From Lepidodermella squamata (lineage: Eukaryota; Gastrotricha), in assembly GCA_047495785.1 (NCBI GenBank), contig JBLDXI010000019.1:2852001-2916000 (forward strand): a DNA stretch of 64,000 nucleotides, in the 5' to 3' direction. Within the stretch, counting starts at the first letter, position 1; every line of letters starts with the position of its first letter. The translations under genes and the position numbers were made by a program. Shown in pieces: positions 45,722-57,988 of the stretch. The notes beneath the pieces were generated by a model. It saw nothing but the letters and a program-made list of their open reading frames with translations, made no database searches and was not told the origin of the DNA.

Positions 45722-48700
45722 ATGAACTACTCATCAGAAATCACCGAAGCCATCGAAGCGTGTCGAAAATTCGGTTTCAACGCAGCGTCAACAGCTAGAA
45801 AAATGCTCGACACAAAATTTCATCCTAAAAACCGAAAATCGATCGATCGAATTTTCATCCCGGAATTCTTAAACAAAATCAGCGAATTTCCTGAAGAAGC
45901 TATCGCTTTGTTTTGCGATAAAATGCTCGAAACAAAAGATCTCGAGGGATTCCTATTATTCCTAATAAATTCAGACCTGCTGATGATCGATCATCTACTG
46001 ACTACGACTTTTTCGATGTCAAACTGCGAAAAATCTGATCGAATCGCCGAAATTCGATTTGCGATGATTCGATTCATGTACAGCGATTTGACAGTATTCT
46101 CCTGCCCTGACTACATCAACAGTTCGCCACAAAAAGTCAGGATTTACCACGATTCAACTTTTGCAAAAATTCAGAATTACATGCCACGGACTAGCGATGT
46201 TTACCTGAAGGCAAAATTCGAAGGACTCTGTTCGAGAAATTCAAGGCATAGCTGTCTAGTTTTACACGGCGATTCTGGCCTTGGGAAAACCATGGCTGCC
46301 ACACATGCCGTAGTTCTGAATGAACCTCTACTTAAATCTTGCGGCATCACCACAATTGCATGGTTGAACTGCTCGATCGTCCCGGCTAATAGCAGAAACT
46401 ATTTAGCGAGAAATGCCTTTTTCGAAAATTTAGCCAGGATTTTCAGCTTGAAATACCACTATGGAGATGTTAATGAAGTCGACTTCGTCGTCCGAAGGTT
46501 CCTGCGCGACTATTCAGCTCCGAATAGGAAGATTCTGCTAGTCCTCGACAACATCAGCCATCCCTACATCCTCAAACTTGCAGAGAATCTGGGTGAAAAT
46601 GTCCCCGTTCTGGCGACGAGTAGAAATTCCACATTCAAACATTTTCATGATTTCAATGAAATTCAAATCATGCATATGGCCGATGAACGTATTACCGAAC
46701 TTGCCAATCAGGAACAACCAGAGTTATGCTTAGGATCGCCATTTGTTGCTTCAGTTGTCGGTTCCAGAATCCTAGGCCCAGCTTCAGAATCCGCCGTTTT
46801 CAGCTCAAATTGGACACCTTACGAAGTCGACTGCCTGAAACTGCTTAAACAAGTTTTCGATGACCTGTCTGAAGTAGATAAGAAGCGATACCTAGTATTT
46901 CTATTATACATCCCAGAGATTCCATTCGCGCTTGAAGATTTAGCTATTTTATGGAATTTCGAAGATTTGAGCCTAGTTAAGCAGCAGATCGCAATTTTCT
47001 TGGAGAAATCACTGGTTAAGAAAACAGAAGAATCAAAGTTCGCAATTCATCCAATGCTATTCGATGTGGCCTACCATTACGCCGTAAAGTATTACAGGCT
47101 CGATCCTTACTCGGCTATCATCGACGTAAGGCGATACATTTTGTTGGAAAATCGCGAATGGTTTGAAAAAATTGTGACTAACAAAAGGGTCCAACTTCTC
47201 GAAGCTATTGTCGAACATTTTCTCAGTGAAGAATGCTATTCCTTGGGAACTAAAGACGTTCTGCTCGAATATTTCTTTCCCAATGAGGAGAGTACTCCTC
47301 TTACGATCCTTATCGATTCCAAGCTGGAGAAGCGATTTGACAAGACTGGAAATATTGGGTTGGCAACTCTTGGAAAAATTCTGAACAAATTACTCGAAAA
47401 GGAGTATTCCAGTATCGACAAGTCCTATTTCGCTAGATTCAAGAGAATTTTCAGTAAGCCACAAGATGAGTCACGTGACTACCGACTAATTGCTTTGAAA
47501 CGATGCGAGAGTACTGGATTATGGCCTAAAATGCTGGAAACAGTGGAGAATGGACGATTTTGGTACGAAAACATCATGCTAACAGCTGCTGAGCTTGACT
47601 TCGATGAATTGGCGATAATGTTTCTCGACGATGAAGAATTCTTCAGCCGAATTGATGTGATTGATAATGACGGCGAGAATATGTTGATGAAAGCAGTTCG
47701 TGGTGGTAGTTTTAGAGTGGCATTGGCGATTCCGCAGTCGTACGATGCCGTTGAAGCTAAGGTGTACAACCAAGTGAATCGCAGTGGTGAAACTGCGATC
47801 ATGATTGCGATAACAGGTGACATTAGCGGATATTCCTACCTGGCGGAGACAATGATGAAAACTGGAAAGTGCGATTTCGCAATGGAGACGACGCCCGAAT
47901 TCGAGAGGACGCGATCAGTTGGTGCTCATTGCTTGTGGCGAATCAGGTAGGCTCCACAACATATTTTCGAGCCCCATCGGTTTCCTTCTCCCTTGTTCAC
48001 CTTGCCCATCGTTTCGCATTAATTTCTAACTACAGATCCCTTCAGACACTAAATTCAGATATCGCGGCCATATACCTATATATTATAATTAGCCGCATTT
48101 TCTTTTTCAGAAATCAAACCGAACCATCCGTTCTGGAAGAAATCTCCGTTATCGCTCACCTAGAGCCAGATGAAATCGAGTTTCTCGACGTAATTAAAGA
48201 CAATACGGAATATGGGGACAGTGCAAAGTTGAAACCTTGCGACGAGATTAACGACCTCCTGTTACGCAGCCTATTCGGCAACGAAATAACGGCGAATCTT
48301 TCGAAAAGCTCACGAAATCTCATGAAACAAATCTACAACTTCAACCATACAAAAGAGCTCGATTTGGACTCCCAAGGATTCAGCCTGAAAGATTTGTCCT
48401 TAGGTCTACTTCTCGCTTGTACTATTGGTAGTGAAGCTGCGGAAAGCCTCATTAAAAGAGGAGCGAATGTTGACGTGAGGAATCAAGTTTCCCCGGCCAG
48501 AACGGCTTTAATGGAAGCTACTAGAAATGGCAACGAGGCTGCAATGAAAACTCTCCTGGAAAACGGGGCAAACGTTCATGCGAGAGACGATCAAGCCCTG
48601 ACTGCCATTTACTACGCTGCTCGGCATGACAGAGATGTAATAATGCGACTTCTCATTGAAAAGGGAGCTAATGTCAAAGACAAGAATCGATACGGCGAAC

Positions 48701-49236
48701 CCGTTCTTAAAATCGCTGCGAAATGCGGCTCCGTTCAATGTACAGAATTTTTGTTGAAAAATGGCGTCAATATTGACTCCCCGGACGAAGATAACATGAC
48801 ATCGTTGATGGAAGCTTGTTATCAGGGTTTCGAAAACAACGTAGTCGCTTTGCTGATTTCATCGGGAGCGAAACTTGATGCAAAGGATGATTCAGGCTCA
48901 ACTCCTCTCATGTGTGCTATAATCACTCGTCACCCTAAAGTTGCTGCCATGATTTTGGACCACCCAATCGGAGCTAGCACGATAGACACAATGAATAATG
49001 AAGGCAATACCGCTCTAATGATGGCTGTTCAGTGTTTGAGTGATGATGAAACAATCAAGTTGTTGCTGGACCGGGGCGCTAGGTTGGATTTGCGGAATCC
49101 GAGGACGAATAAGACGGCTTTAGACATCGCGCTAGACGTATTGGACTGCTACCCGTCTTATGCTTACGCCTTGGGCTATCGGCCTCCGTTATGGCGGCGT
49201 GTCTGTGGATTTTTCGTATTGGAACTTATGGATTAA
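45722..49236 (+). CDS. N1: NB-ARC (Apaf-1/NLR-like) protein with C-terminal ankyrin repeats
   Basis: Two exons, 45722-47946 and 48111-49236, joined by a GTAGGC...TTTTTCAG intron in phase 2, encode 1116 residues. Residues 1-155 are helical and of unknown type (position fits a CARD-like effector fold). The NB-ARC ATPase follows: P-loop GDSGLGKT near 185, Walker B KILLVLDN near 270, VLATSRNS, LGSPFVASVVG (GxP motif), a winged-helix part resembling Apaf-1 (LEDLAILWNFEDL) and IHPMLFD at the MHD position. Ankyrin-like units start near 620, and at least seven repeats fill about 900-1090. It is likely a cytosolic STAND-type sensor that oligomerises; ankyrins replace the WD40 or LRR sensor. AATAAA at 49359-49364. 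Confidence 0.88.
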
Positions 49237-50887
49237 CGACTGCATCGATGTGACCGCCTAACCTATACATGTTTTGTCAGTGTAATAAGCTGAACATGCT
49301 ACTACTCATTGAATCCACTCCATTGTTAGGCTCAAACGTAAACTTCGGTAACTTTGGTAATAAAAATGTGGTATTCGGTCGGAAACTTTAACCTACAGAA
49401 GAATAAGAATGTTGAGTGAAAAAGATAGATCACAAATTGCTTATTGCCAAAACGATCGGCCAAACGATCACTTTCGGGTGGCTGGTTTTTGAACCAGTCT
49501 CCTTTCCGCGACTATCCGCTTGAGGAAAAAGGTGGATGTCGTGGAAATGACGGCGCGATACAACCGCGGAGCATAAGGCGCTGATCCTTTGTTACCACCA
49601 TTGATAGTACACAAAGCTTGGAGGAGATTCGGCTTAGAGAGGGTCGCGTAGCTCATGGCCTTCATGATGAAGCTCATATGTTCAAACCAACCTTCACGGC
49701 CGAGCGCGGCCAGCTTAGCCTGTCGTACAGAGGCCCGCATCTGTGGGATCAAATGCCTCCGGTCGTTCACGACGCGTGGCCTGCAAAGGCGTGTCGCGAA
49801 GATGAGTGCAGCTATGACCCGATTCAAGGCACTCAAGAGGCTGCGTGATATTTTCGAAGAGATAAAACTTAAAGCCTGTTGCTTGTTGCCAAAACTAGAT
49901 ATTGCATAGCGTTTGATAAGCATGACAAAAGAGAATATTTTATATGCGCAGTTATTCAGTACGCTGATGTTTCAGGTGATTGGTAGAAAAATAGGTTATA
50001 GCTGTTGCAGTGAATTAAGTAACACCTGAAAAAATCATGTGAAACTTGCATTGAAAACTGCAGTGACACGACCAATTCACCAAGCTCTCTTGACGACAAC
50101 GAGCGAGCGACCGTGGCTGATGAAAGACAGGAATGGCTGACTGCTGACTTTGACCTGGCATTTGGAAAAATAATGTATCGCGATCTAAATCGTGAGCCAA
50201 CGGCCGATATTGATTTAGCATTTAGCTTTTTTCGATAGATTGATTCGCCTTATCAGTTGATTCGCCTTATCCGAGTGCGGGGGTAAACATACCCCCCTGG
50301 CGTCCGAAAATTCGAAAAACGTAATGGTTAAGGGTACCCCCTGTTGGCTTGCAAATTTTGAGCTCGATTCACTCCCATAGAGCTGGACCTAGTCGGATCC
50401 CTGCGCCTTATTATTATTCGATCGCAGATATATTATTGTGTAGATATATTATCGCAGATGTATTAAACATTGAAATTGAAAATGCTAGTGATTACCTTTC
50501 GTGACTTTCAAATCTGATGAATCACCAATGACCCAAATTAAATTTTTACCCCCGGATTTATGCCATCGCATTCACCGATCAAAATTAGGCTAGAAGAACC
50601 TTATCGGCAGTTTGAAATATCAAAATGGTCGCTCACCTGCCAAAAATAGTACCTGTATTTCAAGTCGCATAAAATTCCTCGTCAACGCTAGAAATTCAGT
50701 ATTTCCTGCTTAGTCCAAAGCTTTCTAATGTTATTGAAATGATTATTATTATTATTATTAATTATTTATTAGTGGAAAAGCTACACAATTTTCTCGCTTC
50801 GCTCGCATTTTTGGGTGAAATTGAAACTCATTTTGAGCAACAAATTTTTTCTATTCCTTGGCAGCTCCGAGAAAACACCCTATACTG
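49237..50887. other. 3' flank of N1, part of the duplicated unit
   Basis: This stretch matches 55951-57375 downstream of N2 in two blocks: about 49237-49690 with 55951-56400, and about 49800-50260 with 56980-57375. Between these blocks the two copies differ by a roughly 0.5-kb insertion or replacement in the second copy. Besides the LINE remnant, no gene is supported. Confidence 0.6.
49618..49915 (+). pseudogene. LINE-type reverse transcriptase C-terminal remnant
   Basis: One plus-strand frame contains LSLSYRGPHLWDQMPPVV, the signature found near the C-terminus of many non-LTR reverse transcriptases (Y/F-x-G-P-x-L-W-N-x-L-P). A second frame continues with FKALKRLRDIFEEIKL, the expected F-K-x-x-L-K follow-up, so there is a frameshift between them. 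Only this end is present. A matching shorter piece lies at 56985-57110 behind N2, so the insertion predates the duplication. Confidence 0.5.
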
Positions 50888-51230
50888 TACATTGTGGAAC
50901 CGCTGGTAAGTTGAACTTCGGCGCGCACGCTGATTGGTCAATTTATCGTTGCTAATAACTCCGGAATGAAACAATTTAGTCGTGCGATCCACTAATAAAT
51001 TATTTTATATTTATGCAAAAAATGACCTTGCCACACCCTCTGCACGGTTTCCATTGACCACGAGCGTAAACTCCATATTAATGGTGGTAAATTGCTGCGG
51101 CAAAAAACACTTGTTGCAAAAAATCTAATGGATCGCACGACCAACATGTTTCATCCGGGAGTCATAGCAACGATCGATTGACCAATCAGCGTGCGCATTG
51201 GATTGGACTTTTAAGTGGTCACACAATGTA
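50888..51230. mobile_element. TA-flanked MITE, TACATTGTGG family
   Basis: A 343-bp foldback: about 50893-50998 pairs with about 51122-51225 (shared GCGCACGCTGATTGGTCAA and GGTCGTGCGATCCA-type blocks in inverted orientation). TA lies at both ends. There is no reading frame. It sits between the two NB-ARC units and is absent from the first. Confidence 0.7.
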
Positions 51231-52452
51231 ATGTTAAAAAATCTCTTTTATCAATAATGAAAACCAGCTTTAACCAGCTTTAGAAGGCTAGTCAATCAGT
51301 TATCGTCTGTACATTCTGGTTTTTATAAGTGCGTACAATAGAGGCCCCACCTTAAATAATAGCCCCCGTTATAGGAATTGAAAATTTATCAGTAGCGCGC
51401 CCAAGAGGCTATTTCAACATTTACGGCATTCATCTTTTGAATAATATGAATTCATCCCTAATAACCTTTTTCTCATCATAGGCATTGACATTTTTACGAC
51501 TTTTTTAGCCTCATAGTAATGTGGATATGCCATTTTGGCCATCAAAAAAGGCGGATAATGGATTTCGGAACTCACGAAGTTGCCTCTGCCCGAAATTTGG
51601 GAAATTAGGTTAACAACTAATTTTGTTGCATAGCCATCTTTTTTGAACATGATTCATCGCGAATGAAATTAAGCAACAATCCTCCTTCGAAGGACGATTG
51701 TTGCTCAATTCCACTCAACAGCTTTTTAACGATTACTTGGAGAATTCGCCGGAAATCAAGGTAGAGCTGCGCTTTTTTCAATTATCGGCACGAGTCCAGT
51801 TTATGTTGAAGCGATGCGATTCAGCTGCCTTTTAATCAACGTTTTAGAAAACATTTTCGAAAATTCCGATTAATAAAATCTTTCCATACCTTGCTTGGAA
51901 AAACTTTCTTTCTAATTACCAATCTGAATTTTCACGCATTTTAACGTATTTTCCTAACCAGAAAAAAGGCCTGACCCAATTTCAGACAGGCAAATAAACA
52001 CGGCTGTATTGCAGACCGTTATTACTTCCCTTTTATGTAATTCGTTCTATCATTTGACGTTGAATAGAACAAAGGAAGAATAAAATCTCTCCATCAAGAG
52101 CCAATTTGTGTCTCCTATTTCAGTCGGTTTTTTCAATTTTAAGCAACATTAACGATACAATATATGATACCACCGCTGATTTATTGCAACACCAAATTTA
52201 TGAAGCGAGGCGACGCATTATTGATATTCGATATTTATCTAATACATAACAGAAAATCAAACATCCGATGTGCGCCAGGGTGAATGATAAATAAAGCCAC
52301 AGCAAATAAAAACGTTGGGTGGCTGAAAATTCCCACTCACCAACTTGATTGTTCCAACTCGAGATCGTATTGTGGTAGATGCATTTTGGAAATTTCGCTG
52401 AAATATTTTCGAACACTACGTCGCGGTCTTGTAACATTTAGACAAAAATAAA

Positions 52453-55120
52453 ATGAGCTTATCACCAGACATCAGTGAAGCCATCGAAGCTTGTCGAAAA
52501 TTCGGCTTTAATGCAGCGTCAACAGCTAGAAAAATGCTGGACCCTAAACTGCATCCCGAAAATCGAGAATCCATCGAACGCATTTTCAGCTCAAATTTCC
52601 TACAAAAAATCACCGAATATCATGATGAAGCTATCGACCTATTTTGCGAGAAAATGCTGGAAACAAAATGTCTTGAGGGCATCTTATTATTCCTTATAAA
52701 TTCGGACCGACTGCTTATCGATCATTTGATTACAACGAATTTTTCGATGTCGAACTGCGAAAAATCTGAACGAATCGCCGAAATTCGATTTTCGATTATT
52801 CGATTCACCTACAGCGATTTGACAGTATTCTCCTGCCCTGACTACATCAATAAATCGCCACAAAAAGTTAAGATTTACCACGATTCGACCTTTGCGAAAA
52901 TTCCGAATTACATGCCTCGTACTAGCGATGTTTACCTACAAGCAAAATTTGAAGCGATTTGTTCGAGAAATTCACAAAATAATTGCCTGGTTTTACACGG
53001 CGATTCAGGTCTAGGAAAAACGATTGCTGTCACCCATGCCATAGTTATGAATGAACCTTTACTTAAGTTTTGCGGCATCACCACAATTGCATGGCTGAAC
53101 TGCTTGATTTTTCCGCCTACGAGCAAAGGCTACTTAGCGAGAGAGGCGTTTTTTGAACATTTGGCCCGGATTTTCAACCTGAAATACCAATATGGAAATT
53201 GCAACGAAGCCGACTACGTCGTTCGAAGATTTCTGCGCGACTATTCAGCTCCGAATCGGAAAATTCTGCTCGTCCTTGACAACATCAGCCACCCTTTCGT
53301 CCTCAAAATAGCGGCGAATATCTGCGAAAATGTCCCTGTTTTGGCGACGAGTCGAACTTCGACTTTCAAGTATTTCCTAGATTTCGATGCGATTCAAATC
53401 ATGCATATGGCTGATGAACGTATTTCCGAACTTGCCAATCGGGAACAACTAGAATTATGCTTAGGGTCGCCATTTGTTGCTTCAGTTGTCGGTACTAGAA
53501 TTCAAGAGCCAGCTTCAGAATCCGCTGTTTTCGGCCTGAATTGGACCGCATTCGAGGGCAACTGCATAAGACAGCTTAAACAAGTTTTTGATGAACTTTC
53601 GGAAGCAGACAAGGAGCTTTACCTAGCTTTCCTCATTTACCTGCCCGAGATCCCACTCGAGCTGGAGGATCTAGCTATTTTATGGAATTTCGAAGATTTG
53701 AACAAGGTCAGGAAGGAGATTAAGAAATTTCTCGAGAAATCACTGGTCAAAGAAGCGGAAGATTCCAAGTTCGCAATTCATCAAATGCTATTGGAAATAA
53801 TTTATCGATTTGCTGTGAATTTATTCGGCCTCGATCCTTACTCCGCTGTCATCGACGTTAGACGATACATGTTGCTGCAGAATCGCGAATGGTTTGAAAA
53901 AATTGTGACTAACAAAAGGGTCCAACTTCTCGAAGCTATTGTCGAACACTTTCTCAGTGAAGAATGCTATTCCTTGGGAGTAAAAGAGGTTCTGCTCGAA
54001 TACTTCTTTCCCAATGAAGAAGACACTCCTCTTGCGATCCTTATCGATTCTAACCTGGAGAAGCGATATGACAAGGCTGGCAATATCGGGTTAGCAACAG
54101 TTGGAAAAATTCTGAACAAATTACTCGAAAATGAGAATACGAATATCGACGAGTCTTTTTTTGCTAGATTCAAGGGAATTTTCAGTAAGCCACAAGATGA
54201 GTCACGTGACTACCGACAAATCACTTTAAAACGATGCAAAAGTACTGGCTTATGGGCAAAAATGTTGGAAACTGTCGAGAATGGGCGATTTTGGTACGAT
54301 AACATAATGCTAACAGCTGCTGAGCTTGACTTCGATGAATTGGCGATAATGTTTCTCGACGATGAAGATTTCTTCAGCCGAATTGATGTGATTGATAATG
54401 ACGGCGAGAATATGTTGATGAAAGCAGTTCGTGGTGGTAGTTTTAGAGTGGCATTGGCGATCCCGCAGTCGTACGATGCCGTAGATGCTAAGGTGTACAA
54501 CCAAGTGAATCGTAGTGGCGAAACTTCGATTATGATTGCGATAACGGGTGACCTTTGTGTGTATCCTTCCGTGGCTGAGACGATGATGAAAACTGGGAAG
54601 TGCGATTTCGCAATGGAGACGACGCCCGAATTCGAGAGGACGCGACCAGTTGGAGCACATTGCTTGTGGCGAATCAGGTAGGCTATAAAGCAGCATATTT
54701 TCGTACCCCATGGTTTCTCCCTTCTCCCGAGGGATCTTTCATTTCAATTTAATGTACTTTCTTGTCTTGCATTCGATTCAGACCTCTTTTGAAGCGGCAA
54801 TATAGGTATGTATAACTCTTTGCATTTTCAGAAATCAAATCGAACCATCCATTCTGGAAGAAATTTCCGAAATTGCTCACCTTCAGCTAGATGAAATCGA
54901 GTATCTGGACGTCATTAAACCAGCTATGGAATCAGGCGACAGCGCAAACCTTGAGCCATGCGACGAAATCAACGACCTTCTGTTACGAAGCCTGTTTGGA
55001 AACGAGACTACGTCAAATCTTTCGAAAGGCTCACGAAATCTCATGAAACAAATCTACAACTTCAACCATAAAAAAGAGCTCGATTTTGACAACCAAGAAT
55101 TCAGCCTGATTTGTCCTTAG
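52453..55120 (+). CDS. N2: NB-ARC protein, frameshifted before the ankyrin repeats
   Basis: Paralogue of N1 with the same two-exon layout: 52453-54677 (2225 nt, identical length to N1 exon 1) and an exon starting 54832. The ATPase motifs are kept (GDSGLGKT, KILLVLDN, VLATSRTS, LGSPFVASVVG). Compared with N1, four bases are missing near 55110 (N1 GCCTGAAAGATTTG, N2 GCCTGATTTG), so the frame ends at ICP-stop after 837 residues and the main ankyrin array is lost. The rest of the ankyrin frame stays open to 55950, so the lesion is recent, a polymorphism or an assembly error; alternatively N2 acts as a truncated NB-ARC protein. AATAAA at 56073-56078. Confidence 0.75.
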
Positions 55121-55950
55121 GTCTACTTCTTGCTTGTAATATTGGTAGTGAAGCTGCGGAAAGCCTTATTAAAAGAGGAGCGAATGTTGACGTGAGGAAT
55201 CAAGTTTCCCCGGCCAGAACGGCTTTAATGGAAGCTACAAGAAATGGCAACCAGGCTGCAGTGAAAACTCTCCTGGAAAACGGGGCAGATGTTCATGCGA
55301 GAGACGATCATGCCCTGACTGCCATTTACTACGCTGCTCGACACGACAGAGATGTAATAATGTGCCTTCTCATTGAAAAAGGCGCTAATGTCGAAGACAG
55401 GAATCGATATGGCGAACCCGTTCTTAAAATCGCTGCAAAATTTGGATCCGTTAAGTGTACAAAACTTCTGTTGGACATCGGGGTTGATGTTGATTCTCCG
55501 GATGAAGACATCATGACGGCGCTGATGGAAGCCTGCAATCAAGGTTTTGAAGAAATAGTAGCTATGTTGATTGAATCAGGAGCGAAAATTGATGCCCAGG
55601 AAGATTCAGGCTCGACTCCTTTCATGTACGCTACAATCACTCGCCACCCTAAAGTTGCTGCCATGATTTTGGACAATCCTATCGGCGCTAGCACGATAGA
55701 CGCAATGAATAATGAAGGCAATACCGCTCTAATGTTGGCTGTTCAGTGTTGGAGTGACCGTGAAACAATCAAGTTGTTGCTGGACCGTGGGGCTAGGTTG
55801 GACTTGCGGAATCCGAGGACGAATAAGACGGCTTTAGACATGGCGCTAGACGTATTGGACTGCTACCCGTCTTATGCTTACGCCTTGGGCTATCGACCTC
55901 CGTTATGGCGGCGTGTCTGTGGATTTTTCGTATTGGAACTTATGGATTGA
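55111..55950 (+). pseudogene. orphaned ankyrin-repeat part of N2
   Basis: A 279-codon open frame that is collinear with the ankyrin array of N1 and ends at the same GFFVLELMD-stop. It is out of frame with the upstream N2 exon because of the 4-bp deletion. About seven ankyrin units are visible (for example AALMEA/TALMEATRNGNQAAVK, LLENGADVHARDD). An acceptor-like TTTGTCCTTAG just upstream could allow it to be joined by a new splice, but no matching donor is evident. Confidence 0.75.
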
Positions 55951-57988
55951 CGATTGCATCGATGTGACCGCCTAACTTATACTGTTTCGTCAGTGAAAAA
56001 AGCTGAACATGCTAGTATACTCATATTATCCTCTCCTTGTTAAGCTGAAACGTAAACTTCGGTAACTTTGATAATAAAAAATATGGTATTCGGTCGGAAA
56101 CTTTAAGCTACAGAAGAATAAGAATCTTGAGGAAAACCACAGATCACAAACTACTTGTTACCAAATCGGAGCAATGGATCTACATTCCGCCTTCCGCTTG
56201 TGTGTGGCTGGTTTTTGCCCCTGTCTCCTTTCCGGGACTGTTCGCTTGAGGAAAAAGGTGGATGTCGTGGAAATCACGGCACGAAAAAACTGGTGAGCAT
56301 GAGGCGTTGATCCTTCGTTACCACCACTGATAGTACACAAACCTTGGAAGAGATTCGGCTTAGAGAGAGTCGCGTAGCTCATGACCTTCATGATGAAATT
56401 GATTGGTTCGATTGCTGAGATCAAGAATTCTTTCTTGGCCCGAATGAAGTGATGGACCGATTTCAAGATTCGGAAAACTGGCAATGAGGGACGTAATAGC
56501 CTGGAGAAAAGATACGTTGTAAGGAATACATATGGAATATTCATAGAGAAAGAAATGGTCATTTTTTTCTCTATGGGAATATTGTGAAAAAGTCACCATA
56601 TCCTCAAGGGAAAAGGGAATCTGGCAATTCGAAATGAGTCGCCAATACGTCCTCTTCTAATAGCGATTCCAAGCACGTTTCACAAGCCGTTGAATTGTCG
56701 CACGAAAGCGAAAGGCAGCTCAAAGCTGTCCTGCAGCAGGCAAAACGTTGGGCATCGCTTGCATCGCACTTTCGAAGATTTAATGTCATCTGAATCGTCC
56801 TATAACTCTGCAACCTGCCCTGAATTATATGTTTCCCTTCTCTTCTGGGCGATACGGCTTCTTAAATAAATAGATAAACAAATAAACAATCTTGCAGCGT
56901 TTGGTGCGTAGATTAGATGGGTTTATTGCCTGGACTAGGTCGGCAATAGACATTTTTTCAAGGCCATAGGTATTCCATTGCTCCGATTTGAGTGCAGCTA
57001 TGACCCTAATCAAGACACTCAAGAGGCTCCGTGATATTTTCGAAGAGATAAAACTTAAAGCCTGTTGCTTGTTGCCAAAACTAGATATTGCATGGCGTTG
57101 ATAAGCATGACAAAAAGAATTTTTTTTTATATCCGGTGTTATATCAGGTGATTGGAGATACTGGTAGAAAATATAGGTTATGAAGGTCACCAAGTCACCA
57201 AGCTCTCTGGACGACAACGAGCAAGCGATCGTGACTGACGGATGACAGTAATGTCTGACTGTGGAATTTTTCCCGGAAAATCGGAAACATAATGAATCGC
57301 GATCTCCATCGCGCGGTGAGCCAACGGCCGATATTGACTTCGCATTTAGCCTTATTCGATAGATTGATTCGCCGTATTGATATTCAATCGCAGAGATATA
57401 AAACCTATTATTTTTAACATCATTCTCATCATTATCGATGCCATAAATAGATATTGGACTAGACCTCGTTTCAGACAGATTAATTTTAGCAGTTTTTTTA
57501 TTGCAACACTTTCAAATGAAAGGCTTTTTTAAGCCTCGTGGCGCATATATATCGATAGGAATAGCATGACACAGTCTGTCTAGCTGATTTCACTATGAAT
57601 CCATTAAATCCGCTCTTTTGCGGTAAGAAAAATGAGTTATGACCTTATGCTGCACCACGATCATTTGTCAATTTTTGTTTTCCAGTTGTAAAATGACTGC
57701 GGCTAAACACATGTTTTCCTGAATTAATTTCATAAAAACTCAAGTTTTAAATAAAAATAATTTATTTAGTTATTTTGGTGAATGTTTTGGCGGGCTGGGA
57801 AAATTAGGAGCAGATGAGAGCAGATGAGAGCAGATGAAAGAATACACCTCTAGTGTAAATGCGACGTGTATTATAAATTAGGATTCATGAGAATAGAGCG
57901 GATGAACAAACTCAAAAGAGGAATTCAGCAAAATTAATTAGACAAGTCACTACCCTTGCGGTAAATCAGGCTTTCAGCGCGAACATTT
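55951..57988. other. 3' flank of N2 and intergenic
   Basis: Homologous to the N1 3' flank (see 49237-50887) up to about 57375, including a short LINE remnant at 56985-57110. At 57808-57847 there are three GAGCAGATGA units and a GATGAAAGAATACACC end like the TIR of the 21819-25265 family. A minus-strand AATAAA near 57760 may serve the repeat-peptide gene. No gene was recognised. Confidence 0.45.

Noticed and set aside
49468-49923. Minus-strand frame of 151 codons downstream of N1
   Set aside because: The opposite strand carries the LINE reverse-transcriptase signature, so this frame is its antisense.
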